64,000 nucleotides of DNA from Rhodoferax sp. (GCF_028715765.1 NZ_JAQURE010000005.1:49892-113891); one strand, 5' to 3'. Shown: positions 36,990 through 47,418, counted from the first letter of the stretch. Numbers and translations: made by a program. Notes: generated by a model not told the origin, from the sequence alone.

Positions 36990-38024
36990 TTAATTTTTTC
37001 TTTCAAGGCCTTGAACCAGCAGTTCCAAAGTGGCAGGCGGCACCTCGCCCACCGCTGTCAGCCACCAATTTCCCACATGACGCGATTGCATGTGTGTGGC
37101 GCCCCAAGCCATGCGTTCATGGACATATTTGGTGTGACGCGTTGCATCAAATGGCTCCATGAACAAAGACACAGAGGCCAAACCGTCACTCACCACACAT
37201 TGCAAAGGCGGGTTTTTGACACCTTTGACTTGCTCAAGCCGCTTGTGACAGCTGAGGGTTTGAAAGCCTGGCACTGAAAACTTCAATTGCCAGCCTTCTT
37301 TGTCCGCGGTGGTGCTGATTAGTTCCTTTTGTTTGACTAAAAAACCTTCGGTGTGGTTCATCATGGCATTGAGCTTGTCCCAATTCAGAGGCTGGGCACG
37401 TTCCCATTGCAAAAAAACCGATTGCTCCAACACCTGTTGTTGCGCATCCAGGGTTTGCAGCTTCAACACCAGGCCAGTCGCTTGCTCAGTCCATACCCGG
37501 TAGGCAAAACGCCAGGCATCGCGGGGCTCCAGTTGCACCACATCGGCTTTGACCCCCGCCACAGACTCATGCCCCCAGCGCGTCAGTTGGTAATGCTGGG
37601 CAATGGCTAAGTCCGCGCGACTGGGTAGATTGGGAAACAGCCCCAACGCCGCTCGCTTTTCTGCAATCACCACCCGGTCATTGGGCAAATAGGTCATGAC
37701 ATCGTCGTTGCGCCGAAAAATGGTACGCGGCACACCCGTCAAAACCTCGACCCGTTCAATGTGTTGCCCACCTTGAGCCACATGCCAAATGCGTGCTTGT
37801 GACGTGTCTGCGCCAGATGTCACCTCAAAAGTGCCCACATAGGCATGCTGCTGGGTGGCCCAATGCAGGTGCTGTAACCATTGGATGACTGGCTTGGTGT
37901 GATTCATTGGCGCTTGAGGGTGGGCCACACCGGGCAAACTGGAAGCCACCAAACCAAGCGGCTGCGCCAGTGCCTGCGCATGCAGCCACACCAGCAGCAG
38001 CCCACACAGATGTCGCCAGCGCAT
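36990..38024 (-). CDS. rseB: Sigma-E factor regulatory protein RseB/MucB
   Basis: Periplasmic protein that binds RseA and shields it from proteolysis, sensing lipoproteins or LPS. A signal peptide of about 20 residues (LLVWLHAQALAQP) is followed by a LolA-like domain (VTYLPNDRVV-like MTYLPNDRVVIAEKR) and the smaller C-terminal domain. 344 residues. Its start shares one base with the rseA stop. Confidence 0.9.
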   Translation of the reverse strand: MRWRHLCGLLLVWLHAQALAQPLGLVASSLPGVAHPQAPMNHTKPVIQWLQHLHWATQQHAYVGTFEVTSGADTSQARIWHVAQGGQHIERVEVLTGVPRTIFRRNDDVMTYLPNDRVVIAEKRAALGLFPNLPSRADLAIAQHYQLTRWGHESVAGVKADVVQLEPRDAWRFAYRVWTEQATGLVLKLQTLDAQQQVLEQSVFLQWERAQPLNWDKLNAMMNHTEGFLVKQKELISTTADKEGWQLKFSVPGFQTLSCHKRLEQVKGVKNPPLQCVVSDGLASVSLFMEPFDATRHTKYVHERMAWGATHMQSRHVGNWWLTAVGEVPPATLELLVQGLERKN

Positions 38025-38662
38025 CAGCGCGCGCTTCCAACAAAGGTGGCTTGGTGCAAAAACCCGGCCGATGTTTGCAGCGCACTGGTGCCTGCGAGCT
38101 GCCGGTGCGCAGCCAGCAAGGCATCCAATTGCGGGTCTCGTAGCATGACTTGCGGCTCGGCATTGAGCGCCAAGGCTGAGGAGCCATCGCTGCGAATGAG
38201 TACCTGCTGGGCAGATGCAACCGGCAAGTCACTCTGACCACGTTGCGCCAGTTGCGGTGCAGCGCCGGTTGAGCTCTGCCAAGGCACCAGTTGCCAGGTC
38301 AACACGGCAGCCAAAGCCACCGAGGCGAACCCCACCACACGCCGCCACTGGGGCTCGTTGGCTGCCTGTTTTGAAGCATATTTTTGGACTGTAGCGCTTA
38401 TGGGTGTTGCGTCAAAAGCTATGATTTTTATTTCTTCTTGAGCCAAGCGCTGACGCAGTTTCATGACAAAGGCTGGGTCATGGGCACGCACCGGTGTGTG
38501 CGCAGATCGCATCACGTCGCCCACCAGGTGGTAGGTATCCCAGCGCTCACGCGCCGATGCACTGGTGGCCAACTCGGCCAAGGTGAGCGCCAGCGCCTGG
38601 TCTGGGAGTTGACCGTCCACCAGGGCTGAAATGTGTTCTGCGTTTTGCGTCAATGCCTTCAC
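38024..38662 (-). CDS. rseA: Anti-sigma-E factor RseA/MucA
   Basis: Inner membrane anti-sigma factor that holds RpoE. The cytosolic N-terminal domain reads ISALVDGQLPDQALALTLAE; the membrane segment is VVGFASVALAAVLTWQLVPW near residues 108-127. 212 residues. Residues about 78-92 (IAFDATPISATVQKYA), in the linker between the anti-sigma domain and the membrane segment, are encoded by a dispersed repeat copy. Confidence 0.9.
   Translation of the reverse strand: MKALTQNAEHISALVDGQLPDQALALTLAELATSASARERWDTYHLVGDVMRSAHTPVRAHDPAFVMKLRQRLAQEEIKIIAFDATPISATVQKYASKQAANEPQWRRVVGFASVALAAVLTWQLVPWQSSTGAAPQLAQRGQSDLPVASAQQVLIRSDGSSALALNAEPQVMLRDPQLDALLAAHRQLAGTSALQTSAGFLHQATFVGSAR
38386..38430 (-). repeat. 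Dispersed palindromic repeat, copy inside rseA
   Basis: Reverse copy: GGACTGTAGCGCTTATGGGT, then GTTGCGTCAAAAGCTATGAT. It is translated in frame into the juxtamembrane linker of RseA. Confidence 0.75.
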
Positions 38663-38751
38663 CTTGCGTCACTTTCAGTTCAAATCAAACATGTTCACCA
38701 CCCGACTCACTGCGCTTTGCAACCAATAACCAAACCCATTGCCCCGTGCAA

Positions 38752-39393
38752 CTACCAGCGCTTACCAGTTTGTTTGTCCAGCAAAGGCTTGACTTGGGCT
38801 GAGACAGCTTCACGTGCCCTGAAAATACGGGACCGCACCGTGCCCATGGGACATGCCATCAGCTCGGCAATTTCTTCGTAACTCAAGCCATCAATCTCGC
38901 GCAATGTCAGCGCCTGCTTTAAATCTGCTGGCAATGATTCAAGCACCTGATTCACAACTTGGGCGATTTCTTTGGCGGCCAGCAGGGATTCAGGTGTCTC
39001 GCTGGTACTTTGTTCGATTCTGTTGAAAAAAGTTTCATCTTCTTCATCCACTGAATGCAACGCAGACTGCGATATGGTGGGCTCATGTTTGAGCTCAAGC
39101 AAAAATTTCTTAGCGGTGTTGACCGCAATGCGGTAGAGCCAGGTATAAAACTGCGCATCGCCACGAAATTGGTGAATGGCGCGGTAAGCACGAATGAACG
39201 TTTCTTGCGCAATGTCTTCGACCAAATCCACATCACGTACCATGCGCCCGATCAAGCGCTGCACGCGCTGCTGGTACTTGATGACCAACAACTCAAAGGC
39301 TGCTTGATCGCCCGCAACCGTGCGGGCTACCAGCAACGCGTCTGGATTGTCTGTGGGTGGAGGAAGCACCCCACCGGTTGGCTCGATGCTCAT
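38752..39393 (-). CDS. rpoE: RNA polymerase sigma factor RpoE (AlgU)
   Basis: ECF sigma factor for envelope stress. Region 2 is DLVEDIAQETFIRAYRAIHQ and FYTWLYRIAVNTAKKFL; region 4 is LTLREIDGLSYEEIAELMAC with MGTVRSRIFRARE. 213 residues. The start overlaps the preceding membrane-protein gene by four bases; 89 bases separate it from rseA. Confidence 0.96.
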   Translation of the reverse strand: MSIEPTGGVLPPPTDNPDALLVARTVAGDQAAFELLVIKYQQRVQRLIGRMVRDVDLVEDIAQETFIRAYRAIHQFRGDAQFYTWLYRIAVNTAKKFLLELKHEPTISQSALHSVDEEDETFFNRIEQSTSETPESLLAAKEIAQVVNQVLESLPADLKQALTLREIDGLSYEEIAELMACPMGTVRSRIFRAREAVSAQVKPLLDKQTGKRW

Positions 39394-39866
39394 GGAGGGG
39401 TGCCAGGGTGTGGTTCATCAGGCGCAACCAACGCTTGCGTGACGGGCTGGCGCGGGTTGTGTAGGGCGCGGCGCAGCGCCAACCAAAAGTTAGGCGCAAA
39501 GGCACGCTCCAACCACAACCATCGCCCCCAGGCCGGACATGATCCATTCAATTGCACCAGCATGACAGTTTGCAGGTCAAAAATCAGTTGTGGCTGTACT
39601 GCCCAAGCGTTTTGTGCAGCTGTCAAATGCCATGCCGTGCCATCCCAAGCCAATTGGCTGACGGGTGTGCGCCACCAAGACTGCAGCAAAACCAAGGCAG
39701 TGATGACCAAACCAGCCCAGACCACGCCTTGCCACCACTGCAACGTGTCCACGGACGCGCCCCAAGCAACCAAAGTCAACACCTCAAGCCCCATCAGCAG
39801 CCCCAGACTCCAGGCCTGAAACGAAGAACGCCCCACCGGATAAGTCACCGTTGGGGCGTTATGCAT
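39390..39866 (-). CDS. Hypothetical small membrane protein upstream of rpoE
   Basis: A 158-residue protein with two adjacent membrane segments (about residues 17-35 and 43-60), a hairpin topology, and a cytosolic C-terminal domain with many Trp (QLAWDGTAWHL, WGRWLWLERAF). The layout resembles YgfX/CptA-type proteins, but I do not recognise a diagnostic motif. It overlaps rpoE by four bases and is therefore cotranslated with the sigma factor, which suggests an envelope-linked role. Confidence 0.75.
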   Translation of the reverse strand: MHNAPTVTYPVGRSSFQAWSLGLLMGLEVLTLVAWGASVDTLQWWQGVVWAGLVITALVLLQSWWRTPVSQLAWDGTAWHLTAAQNAWAVQPQLIFDLQTVMLVQLNGSCPAWGRWLWLERAFAPNFWLALRRALHNPRQPVTQALVAPDEPHPGTPP

Positions 39867-39935
39867 GGCACATCAGACCCATGATGGGGTCTTTACAAAG
39901 GCGGGTGTGAAGCTGCAGGGTCGATGCGTGCAAGC

Positions 39936-41183
39936 TCAAGGCGCACGCTTGAAAACCAGTGACCCATTGGTCCCACCAAAGCCAAAATTGTTTTTGATGG
40001 CGACATCTATCTTCATGTCACGCGCGGTGTTGGCGCAGTAATCCAGATCGCACTCAGGGTCTTGGTTGAAGATGTTGATGGTGGGTGGGCTTTTTTGATG
40101 GTGCAGTGCCAACACGGTCACCACAGATTCCAAGCCACCCGCGCCGCCCAACAAATGGCCGGTCATGGACTTGGTGGAATTCACCACCACGTGTTTGGCA
40201 TGGTCACCCAACGCGGCCTTGATGGCGCTGGATTCATTGATGTCGCCCAGTGGGGTGGAGGTGCCGTGAGCATTGACGTAATCCACTTGATCAGCATTCA
40301 TGCCAGCGTTTTTCAAGGCGCTGACAATGGCACGGCGCGGGCCGTCCATGTTGGGGGCTGTCATGTGACCGGCATCGGCACTCATACCAAAACCTGCCAA
40401 TTCAGCATAAATCTTGGCGCCACGGGCTTTAGCGTGCTCGTACTCTTCGAGCACCATGACGCCGGAGCCTTCACCCAGCACAAATCCATCACGGTCTTTG
40501 TCCCAGGGGCGAGAAGCTGTGGCGGGGTCATCGTTGCGGGTGCTCAAGGCGCGCATGGCGGCGAAGCCACCCACACCCAAGGGTGAAATCGCGGCTTCTG
40601 CACCGCCAGCCACCACCACATCTGCATCGCCGTACTCGATCATGCGACCGGCTTGGCCTATGCAGTGCAAACCCGTGGTGCACGCGGTGACGATGGCCAG
40701 GTTGGGGCCTTTGAAGCCAAACCGAATCGACACATGTCCGGCAATCATGTTGATGATGGTCGAGGGCACAAAGAAAGGCGATATGCGGCGGGCACCACGC
40801 GCAGCATACTCACCATGCACGTTTTCGATCATGGGCAAACCACCAATGCCAGAGCCAATGACGCATGCAATGCGGCAGGCCATTTCATCGCTGAGGTCGT
40901 TGCCCGTAGGCAAACCGGCATCTGCCACGGCTTGCGCAGCAGCCGCCACACCGTAGTGAATGAAGGTGTCCATGGCGCGCGCTTCTTTGGCGCTCATGTA
41001 GGCTTCAATGTCAAAGCCCTTGACCTCACCGGCCACTTTGCAATTGAAAGTGGAGGCATCAAATTTGGTGATCAGGCCCACGCCCGATTGACCAGCCAGC
41101 AAATTGGCCCAGGTGGTATCGACCGTGTGACCCACGGGACTGACACAACCCAAACCGGTGACAACAACACGACGACGGGACAT
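39936..41183 (-). CDS. fabF: 3-oxoacyl-[acyl-carrier-protein] synthase II
   Basis: Elongating condensing enzyme of fatty acid synthesis. The catalytic Cys lies in [20 protein letters not shown] and the two His in [11 protein letters not shown] and [13 protein letters not shown]. About 415 residues with the start at 41183 ([18 protein letters not shown]). Downstream of acpP by 148 bases. Confidence 0.96.
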   Translation of the reverse strand: MSRRRVVVTGLGCVSPVGHTVDTTWANLLAGQSGVGLITKFDASTFNCKVAGEVKGFDIEAYMSAKEARAMDTFIHYGVAAAAQAVADAGLPTGNDLSDEMACRIACVIGSGIGGLPMIENVHGEYAARGARRISPFFVPSTIINMIAGHVSIRFGFKGPNLAIVTACTTGLHCIGQAGRMIEYGDADVVVAGGAEAAISPLGVGGFAAMRALSTRNDDPATASRPWDKDRDGFVLGEGSGVMVLEEYEHAKARGAKIYAELAGFGMSADAGHMTAPNMDGPRRAIVSALKNAGMNADQVDYVNAHGTSTPLGDINESSAIKAALGDHAKHVVVNSTKSMTGHLLGGAGGLESVVTVLALHHQKSPPTINIFNQDPECDLDYCANTARDMKIDVAIKNNFGFGGTNGSLVFKRAP

Positions 41184-41331
41184 AAGGATCAACAGTCAGT
41201 GGTTTGTGTGAAACAAGCCTAGTCTTGGATAAGGCCAGGCAGAAATTGGGAAGAAGTCAGTCAAAAATTCAAGCGCAACGCACCTTTTTGGACTGACTTG
41301 GGCAGCACACCAAGCGCTGCCGAGAGCCGAT

Positions 41332-41598
<267 letters not shown>

Positions 41599-41680
41599 TT
41601 AATGATTTTAGCCGGGCTTGAAAATCAGTTTTCAAACCGACCACCAACTTGAAAAAACACTTGTTTATAAGCGATGCCGC

Positions 41681-42427
41681 TTACATGTACATACCGCCAT
41701 TCACATGCAACTCTTGCCCCGTCACGTACGCCGCTTGGGGTGAGGCCAAATACGCCACGGCATGGGCTATGTCGGCGGGCTTGCCCAAATGCCCCAGCGG
41801 AATTTGAGCCAACAAGGCTTTTTGTTGAGCCTCGGGCAACTCGGCCGTCATGTCGGTTTCAATGAAGCCAGGAGCCACGCAGTTGACCGTGATGTTGCGC
41901 GAACCCAGCTCACGCGCCAGAGCGCGGGTCATGCCAGCCACACCCGCCTTGGCCGCAGCGTAATTGGCTTGCCCAGGGTTACCTGAGGCACCCACCACCG
42001 AGGTGATGCTGATGATGCGGCCATAACGCTGTTTCATCATGGTGCGCATGACCGCGCGACTCATGCGAAAAACGGCTTTGAGGTTGGTGTCAAGCACCGC
42101 GTCCCACTCATCATCCTTCATGCGCATGGCCAGGTTGTCACGCGTGATGCCGGCGTTGTTGACCAAAATGTGCAGGCCGCCCTGCGCTTTGACAATGGTA
42201 TCCACCAGTGCTTCCACACCCGCCGGATCGGTGACGTTGAGCACTTGCCCGCTGCAGCCCGGGTAGGCAGACAGGGTCTGCGACACCTTGGCCGCACCCT
42301 CTGCGGTGGTTGCTGTGCCAATCACTTTCACGCCCCGCTTGGCCAACTCAAGGGCGATGGCTGCACCAATGCCACGGGTGGCACCGGTGACCAGAGCCAC
42401 TTGGCCTTCAAATTTGATCTCACTCAT
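41681..42427 (-). CDS. fabG: 3-oxoacyl-[acyl-carrier-protein] reductase
   Basis: NADPH-dependent short-chain dehydrogenase. Cofactor motif VALVTGATRGIGAAIALEL, catalytic Ser/Tyr/Lys in ISITSVVGASGNPGQANYAA with the Lys four residues after the Tyr, and NNAGITRDNL. 248 residues. It lies between fabD (four bases upstream) and acpP. Confidence 0.97.
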   Translation of the reverse strand: MSEIKFEGQVALVTGATRGIGAAIALELAKRGVKVIGTATTAEGAAKVSQTLSAYPGCSGQVLNVTDPAGVEALVDTIVKAQGGLHILVNNAGITRDNLAMRMKDDEWDAVLDTNLKAVFRMSRAVMRTMMKQRYGRIISITSVVGASGNPGQANYAAAKAGVAGMTRALARELGSRNITVNCVAPGFIETDMTAELPEAQQKALLAQIPLGHLGKPADIAHAVAYLASPQAAYVTGQELHVNGGMYM

Positions 42428-42431
42428 AGGT

Positions 42432-43388
42432 TCATGCGTTTTCTAAAACAGTTTTCACTTCAGCCAAACTGGCCACGTCAAACATTGGCATGCCCTGCAA
42501 TTCAGGGTTGATGCGCCGCGTCATACCCGCCAGCACTTTGCCAGGGCCACACTCCACCACTTGGTTGAGCCCACGTGCGGCGATGGCTTGCACGCACTCG
42601 ACCCAGCGCACCGGGCCAAAAGCTTGTCGGTACAAGGCGTCTTTAAGCTTGTCGGCGTCGTGCTCGACGGCAACATCAATGTTGTTGATCAAGTCAATGT
42701 GTGGGCTTGAAAACTGCGTTTCTTCCAGCTTGGCTTTAAGCTTGAGGGCGGCGGGCTTCATCAAACTTGAATGAAACGGTGCCGACACAGGCAATGGCAA
42801 AGCACGTTTGGCGCCCATAGACTTCAAAACCACACACGCTTGCTCCACCGCTGCCTTGGAACCCGCAATCACAGTTTGACCAGGGTCGTTGAAGTTCACC
42901 GCCTCAACCACTTCCAAAGCACCTTGGCTCATGGCGGACGTAACCTCGGCACAACCGGCCACCACTTTGGCCGCCTCCAGCCCCAAGATAGCGGCCATGG
43001 CACCTTGCCCGACCGGTACCGCGTCTTGCATGGCTTGCGCTCTGAACCGCACCAGGGGTGCGGCTTGCGTCAAGCTCAGGGAACCCGCTGCCACCAAAGC
43101 CGAATACTCGCCCAAGGAATGCCCAGCCACGCAACGCGGCGCCACACCCACTTCAGCCATCCAGACCCGGTAGGCTGCCACGCCTGCAACAAGCATCACC
43201 GGCTGCGTGTTGGTGGTCAGCGCCAAAGCCTCTTTAGGCCCCTCTTGGATCAGCGCACCCAGGTCTTCACCCAAGGCGTCAGAGGCTTCAGCCAGCGCCT
43301 GACGAACCTGCGCATGGTCAGCCCAACCGTCGAGCATGCCCACCGACTGTGAGCCCTGCCCAGGAAATACAAAAGCAAATGGTTTCAT
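42432..43388 (-). CDS. fabD: Malonyl-CoA:ACP transacylase
   Basis: Loads malonyl groups on ACP. Signature FVFPGQGSQSVGML and active-site Ser in VAGHSLGEYSALVAAGSL; His in VSAPFHSSLMKP. 318 residues. Downstream of fabH across a 55-base gap made largely of a dispersed repeat. Confidence 0.97.
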   Translation of the reverse strand: MKPFAFVFPGQGSQSVGMLDGWADHAQVRQALAEASDALGEDLGALIQEGPKEALALTTNTQPVMLVAGVAAYRVWMAEVGVAPRCVAGHSLGEYSALVAAGSLSLTQAAPLVRFRAQAMQDAVPVGQGAMAAILGLEAAKVVAGCAEVTSAMSQGALEVVEAVNFNDPGQTVIAGSKAAVEQACVVLKSMGAKRALPLPVSAPFHSSLMKPAALKLKAKLEETQFSSPHIDLINNIDVAVEHDADKLKDALYRQAFGPVRWVECVQAIAARGLNQVVECGPGKVLAGMTRRINPELQGMPMFDVASLAEVKTVLENA

Positions 43389-43409
43389 GACAGAAATAAA
43401 TGAAGAAAT

Positions 43410-43455
43410 AAGCCTCTAGCCCTTTATTTAAAAGCGCTAGTAGCTACAATTTTAA
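43410..43455 (-). repeat. Dispersed palindromic repeat supplying the fabH stop codon
   Basis: Reverse copy: AAGCCTCTAGCCCTTTATTT, then AAAAGCGCTAGTAGCTACAA. The fabH stop (TAG on the minus strand) lies in the AGCTA part, and the final Lys-Leu of FabH come from the same element. Confidence 0.85.
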
Positions 43456-44421
43456 TAACACTGCACCCCAGGTAAAACCACCACCTACCGCTTCAAGCAA
43501 CAGGGTTTGACCGGGTTTGACTTGGCCTGCTCGCACCGCGGTGTCCAATGCCAAGGGAATGGACGCGGCAGATGTGTTGCCATGCTGATCGACCGTGACC
43601 ACCACCTTGTCCATAGAAAGCTTGAGTTTGCGCGCCGTGCTTTGCATGATGCGGATGTTGGCCTGGTGCGGCACCAGCCAGTCAACCTCAGCAGCCTGCA
43701 TACCGGCCTTGGCCAACACGGCACGGGCGGCCTCGTCCAGCACACCCACTGCCAGTTTGAACACCGCTTGCCCATCCATGCGCAGCAAGGGTTCACCCAA
43801 AATTTGCCCTCCACTGACATGCCCTGGCACACACAAAATGTCAGTGTATTGACCATCGGCATGGATGTCAGTGGCCAAGATGCCGGGCTCAGACGAGGCT
43901 TCTAGCACCACAGCGCCGGCACCGTCACCAAACAACACGCAGGTGGTGCGGTCTTTGAAATCCAGCAAGCGTGAAAACACCTCAGCCCCCACCACCAAGG
44001 CTTTTTTGGCGGTGCCGGTGCGAATCAACGCATCGGCCAAGGTCAAGGCGTAAATAAAGCCACCGCAGACGGCTTGCACGTCAAACGCCGGGCCGCCTTT
44101 GGCGCCAAGTTTGCCTTGCAAAATGCACGCTGTGGACGGAAACACCATGTCTGGCGTAGAGGTGCCCACAATGATCAAATCAATGTCAGCCGCTTGCACG
44201 CCCGCCGCTTCCAGGGCAAGACGCGAGGCATTCAATGCCAAATCGCTGCTGTTGACACCCGCGTCGACAAAATGCCGCGCCCGGATGCCGGTGCGCTCCA
44301 CAATCCAGTCGTCGCTGGACTCCAAGCCTTGCTCCGCCAGCATGGCCACCAGATCGGCGTTGGTCAAGCGGCGTGGTGGCAGGTCGCTGCCGGTGCCCGT
44401 GATTTTTGAATACAGTTTCAT
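43444..44421 (-). CDS. fabH: 3-oxoacyl-[acyl-carrier-protein] synthase III
   Basis: Initiates fatty acid synthesis from acetyl-CoA and malonyl-ACP. Cys in [20 protein letters not shown], His in [10 protein letters not shown], Asn in [13 protein letters not shown]. 325 residues, full length. Follows plsX by three bases. Its stop codon lies within a dispersed repeat. Confidence 0.97.
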   Translation of the reverse strand: MKLYSKITGTGSDLPPRRLTNADLVAMLAEQGLESSDDWIVERTGIRARHFVDAGVNSSDLALNASRLALEAAGVQAADIDLIIVGTSTPDMVFPSTACILQGKLGAKGGPAFDVQAVCGGFIYALTLADALIRTGTAKKALVVGAEVFSRLLDFKDRTTCVLFGDGAGAVVLEASSEPGILATDIHADGQYTDILCVPGHVSGGQILGEPLLRMDGQAVFKLAVGVLDEAARAVLAKAGMQAAEVDWLVPHQANIRIMQSTARKLKLSMDKVVVTVDQHGNTSAASIPLALDTAVRAGQVKPGQTLLLEAVGGGFTWGAVLLKL

Positions 44422-44424
44422 AAC

Positions 44425-45468
44425 TCAGCCCGTGATGACCGGTTCAGTCAGCGGTGGCGCTTCACATAAAAGCTGTGAAGCGTGCGTGATCCTGACGCGA
44501 ACCTGATCCAACAAATGATTTCGCGCCGCATCATACGCCCGCCCCAATGCGTAGCCAAAAGCCAACTCGTCTGCCGAGCCATGACTTTTAAAGACCAAAC
44601 CACGCAAACCCAGCAATGCTCCGCCGTTGTAACGACGATGATCCATGCGTTTTTTAAGTGCAGATATCACCGGATAAGCAGTTAACGCTGCCATTTTGGT
44701 GAAGATGTTGCGTGAAAACTCTTTCTTCAAGAAATCGACAATCATTTTGGCCAAGCCCTCGCTGGCCTTGAGCGCGACATTGCCCACAAAGCCGTCACAC
44801 ACCACAATGTCCGCCGTGCCTTTGAATATGTCATTGCCTTCCACGTTGCCGACAAAGTTCAAATCGCCAGCCTGCCCCGCACTTCGCAACAATTCACCTG
44901 CTTTTTTGATGACTTCATTGCCTTTGATGGCCTCTTCGCCAATGTTGAGCAAACCCACTGACGGGTTTTCTTGACCGCTGAGCACCGACACCAAGGCCGA
45001 GCCCATCACCGCAAACTGCAACAAATGCGCGGCGGAACAATCCACATTGGCACCCATGTCAAGCACTGTGGTAGCACCCCCTTTGGCATTGGGAATTTGA
45101 CCCGCAATGGCCGGGCGATCGATGCCTTCAAGTGTTTTTAAGATGTAGCGCGAAATCGCCATCAATGCGCCCGTGTTGCCAGCCGACACCACAGCTTGAG
45201 CGGCACCGTCTTTGACTTGCGTGATGGCCACGCGCATGGATGAGTCTTTTTTGCGGCGCAAGGCGACTTCCAGTGGGTCATCCATGGTGACCACCTCGGT
45301 GCAATGCACCAACACGGCACGCGCATGGTTGTAGCCCGCCAGGCTCTCGGGCAAGCCCACCAAAATCAGCTGGACATCGGGGTGTTGGTCCAGGAAACGT
45401 GTGCACGCGGGCAAGGTGACACTGGGACCGTGGTCGCCGCCCATGCAGTCAACAGCAATAGTGATCAT
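44425..45468 (-). CDS. plsX: Phosphate acyltransferase PlsX
   Basis: Makes acyl phosphate from acyl-ACP for phospholipid synthesis. Starts [20 protein letters not shown] and contains [19 protein letters not shown] and [20 protein letters not shown]. 347 residues. It follows rpmF after a strong terminator, so a promoter for plsX-fabH-fabD-fabG is expected within 45469-45541. Confidence 0.96.
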   Translation of the reverse strand: MITIAVDCMGGDHGPSVTLPACTRFLDQHPDVQLILVGLPESLAGYNHARAVLVHCTEVVTMDDPLEVALRRKKDSSMRVAITQVKDGAAQAVVSAGNTGALMAISRYILKTLEGIDRPAIAGQIPNAKGGATTVLDMGANVDCSAAHLLQFAVMGSALVSVLSGQENPSVGLLNIGEEAIKGNEVIKKAGELLRSAGQAGDLNFVGNVEGNDIFKGTADIVVCDGFVGNVALKASEGLAKMIVDFLKKEFSRNIFTKMAALTAYPVISALKKRMDHRRYNGGALLGLRGLVFKSHGSADELAFGYALGRAYDAARNHLLDQVRVRITHASQLLCEAPPLTEPVITG

Positions 45469-45541
45469 GAGTTACAAATCATCCAACAAACTTCCAACAC
45501 CGGCCTGGCCAACGCCAGACCCCCATGCGCCAAAAACACAA

Positions 45542-45577
45542 AAGCCCGGGGCTACACAGTGGGTAGCCCCGGGCTTT
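45542..45577 (-). terminator. Strong hairpin terminator between rpmF and plsX
   Basis: Perfect 12-base stem GCCCGGGGCTAC/GTAGCCCCGGGC with a 7-base loop, T-rich on both sides, so it can act in both directions. It lies 17 bases after the rpmF stop. Confidence 0.88.
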
Positions 45578-45594
45578 TGAAATTTGACTTGAAC

Positions 45595-45777
45595 TTAGGC
45601 TTCAGACTTGGTTTTCAGCACCTTGCGACCACGGTAAAAACCGGTGGGGCTGATGTGATGACGCAAATGCGTTTCGCCGGTGGTGGGTTCTACAGCAATG
45701 CCTGGCACAACCAACGCATTGTGTGAGCGGTGCATACCGCGTTTAGAAGGTGACTTTTTGTTTTGTTGGACGGCCAT
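45595..45777 (-). CDS. rpmF: 50S ribosomal protein L32
   Basis: 60-residue basic protein starting [20 protein letters not shown] with [12 protein letters not shown] near the end. Standard yceD-rpmF-plsX order. It lacks the zinc-binding Cys pairs found in some L32 proteins. Confidence 0.97.
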   Translation of the reverse strand: MAVQQNKKSPSKRGMHRSHNALVVPGIAVEPTTGETHLRHHISPTGFYRGRKVLKTKSEA

Positions 45778-45897
45778 GTTCCGCTCCTAAAAGCTGTGAG
45801 CTGCACCAAGAGCAGCAACTGGGGTTTGTGAAATATCGCACATCTCAGATGCGCAAAGACTTGAGAGTATAACCCAAGCCGTTGTTCTGGCAGAAAC

Positions 45898-46443
45898 TCA
45901 ATTTGGAAGCGTTTTTTTCAGCTGTGCCAACGCAGCAAAAGGGTTGGGCTTTTCATTGGCCTGGTTGAAATCAGCATCAGCCACAGCCAACTTGAGGCTC
46001 ACCGGGCACACCTCATGGCGCGGCACCAGCGGCCACGCCAGCAAAATTTCATCTTCAATCAGTGCGGTCAACTCAAAGTCAACGCTGGCCACCAGCAAGT
46101 CTTCTTCAGACGCATCGTCTTCCAACTCGGCCTGCGCCTCGGTCGCCACAAAACGAAAATCACGGTTGATCTCAACTTGCACGTCAACCGGCCGCAGACA
46201 ACGCTGACAGGTGAGCGGCAAGCTCAACGCCAGCGCCAGATGCAACCACACTTGAGGCTGCCCTGCTGCGTCTGGTCTGGACTCGGTGCGAGCCGACCAA
46301 TTCAAGACATTTTGAGCACCTAGCCCATTTGTTTCAAGCATGACACGCTCATAATTAGAGAGCACATCTTGACCAGCAAGCTGCTGCAAAGGCAAGCCAG
46401 CGTGTTTGACATCGAGTTTAGGGGGCGACACATGTTTATCCAT
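45898..46443 (-). CDS. yceD: YceD/DUF177 protein (23S rRNA accumulation protein family)
   Basis: 181-residue YceD family protein. Conserved block LTCQRCLRPVDVQVEINRDF and the acidic DASEEDLLVASVDFELTALI. Family members are needed for normal 23S rRNA levels in some species. It heads the rpmF-plsX-fab region. Only 29 bases of host DNA remain upstream of its start before the Mu-like element begins, so its native promoter has probably been displaced. Confidence 0.92.
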   Translation of the reverse strand: MDKHVSPPKLDVKHAGLPLQQLAGQDVLSNYERVMLETNGLGAQNVLNWSARTESRPDAAGQPQVWLHLALALSLPLTCQRCLRPVDVQVEINRDFRFVATEAQAELEDDASEEDLLVASVDFELTALIEDEILLAWPLVPRHEVCPVSLKLAVADADFNQANEKPNPFAALAQLKKTLPN

Positions 46444-46467
46444 GGTGGCAGTTTAAGGGATACAAAA

Positions 46468-46472
46468 ATCAC
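46468..46472. repeat. Candidate target-site duplication, left copy
   Basis: ATCAC directly before TGAGGGGG. An identical ATCAC follows the right end at 53169-53173. Mu-type transposition makes 5-bp duplications. Confidence 0.6.
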
Positions 46473-46783
46473 TGAGGGGGCTCTTATCATTTGAGACAGG
46501 GGGGAGGTCTAGAGGGAAAGCCTGAAAGCCTTTGTAAATCAAGGCATTGCAGCATTTTTCAGATCAAATCCAGGTTTGAGACTTTTGGCCTAAAACGAGG
46601 CTTCATGATAATTTCTTGATACAAGACCAAGGGGTCATGATCTTGTTTCAATCATTCATGGTTTCAAAGTGAGCGCGGCGCAGGTTTTGCGGGTGATTTG
46701 CCGCCTACGGGCTGGAAATTTGGAGCTGTATAAGCACAGGTGCAAGTGGCAAATGTTAATTATGAATTTATGAGGCTGGGAAC
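46473..46783. other. Left end of the element with candidate transposase-binding repeats
   Basis: About 310 bases between the proposed terminus and the repressor stop, the same spacing as in phage Mu. Seen here: TTGAGACA (46491-46498), GTTTGAGAC near 46574, and two TTTCA boxes in CTTGTTTCAATCATTCATGG near 46642, which resemble TTTGTTTCAGGCATTGC near the right end. No gene is evident. Confidence 0.5.
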
Positions 46784-47380
46784 TTAACGCACGGTGTCGG
46801 TAAATCTGTTCAACACAGTTTCTATCGTGGCTTGGTGAACCGGCCCGCCGGGTTTGAATAAACCATAAAGAACAACAATTGCCGCAGCTTGCTTAATTGG
46901 CGTAAGTTCCAGTCCGAGTGTGTCGATGGTGGCTTTTACCTTGACAAAAATATCCTTGAACAAGGTGGCATCTAGCCCGTATCGGTGATCTGCGGCCATA
47001 TCAAATACGGGGCTAAGCCGAGCCATTTCATCAAACAACAGTCTTCCGTTGCCAGGCGAAAGGTTCGCGAAAGGGTGAATTAGATCATCACGATGGATGC
47101 CAAAGGCCTTTTCTATTAGTCTCATAGGCATATCTGCCGAAGCCTGCGGGTCTTCCACACCCAAACATTTTGCGCCTCTATGTTCTTCGCCGTGTAAAAG
47201 GTACTGCAAATCAACACCGAGCTTCTCTGCTGCCAATAGGTAAGAGACGGCGGGGTCTCTGTCCCCCTTCTCGTAGTTGTATTGGGCCGTGCTACCAACG
47301 CCGCACGCCTCAGCAAATTTTGCCTGAGTGTGTCCCAGTCGTTCGCGTTCTGATTTGAGACGATCACCAAAATTTTCCAT
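46784..47380 (-). CDS. Phage repressor with XRE-type helix-turn-helix
   Basis: A 198-residue repressor starting MENFGDRLKSERERLGHTQA. The HTH spans about residues 8-62 (AEACGVGSTAQYNYEKGDRD). The C-terminal part is helical and has no Ser/Lys autopeptidase motif. A GTG six codons upstream is a less likely start. It is transcribed leftward, divergent from the transposition genes, as Mu c is. Read-through from its promoter would enter yceD, because no terminator is seen between them. Confidence 0.82.
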   Translation of the reverse strand: MENFGDRLKSERERLGHTQAKFAEACGVGSTAQYNYEKGDRDPAVSYLLAAEKLGVDLQYLLHGEEHRGAKCLGVEDPQASADMPMRLIEKAFGIHRDDLIHPFANLSPGNGRLLFDEMARLSPVFDMAADHRYGLDATLFKDIFVKVKATIDTLGLELTPIKQAAAIVVLYGLFKPGGPVHQATIETVLNRFTDTVR

Positions 47381-47418
47381 AAGACTTCTTTTTTTCACTC
47401 GAATGAGGTGTATTATCC

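Noticed and set aside
39874..39891. Hairpin AGACCC...GGGTCT downstream of fabF as a terminator.
   Set aside because: Short stem and no T tract on the fabF strand; read-through into the rpoE region is possible.
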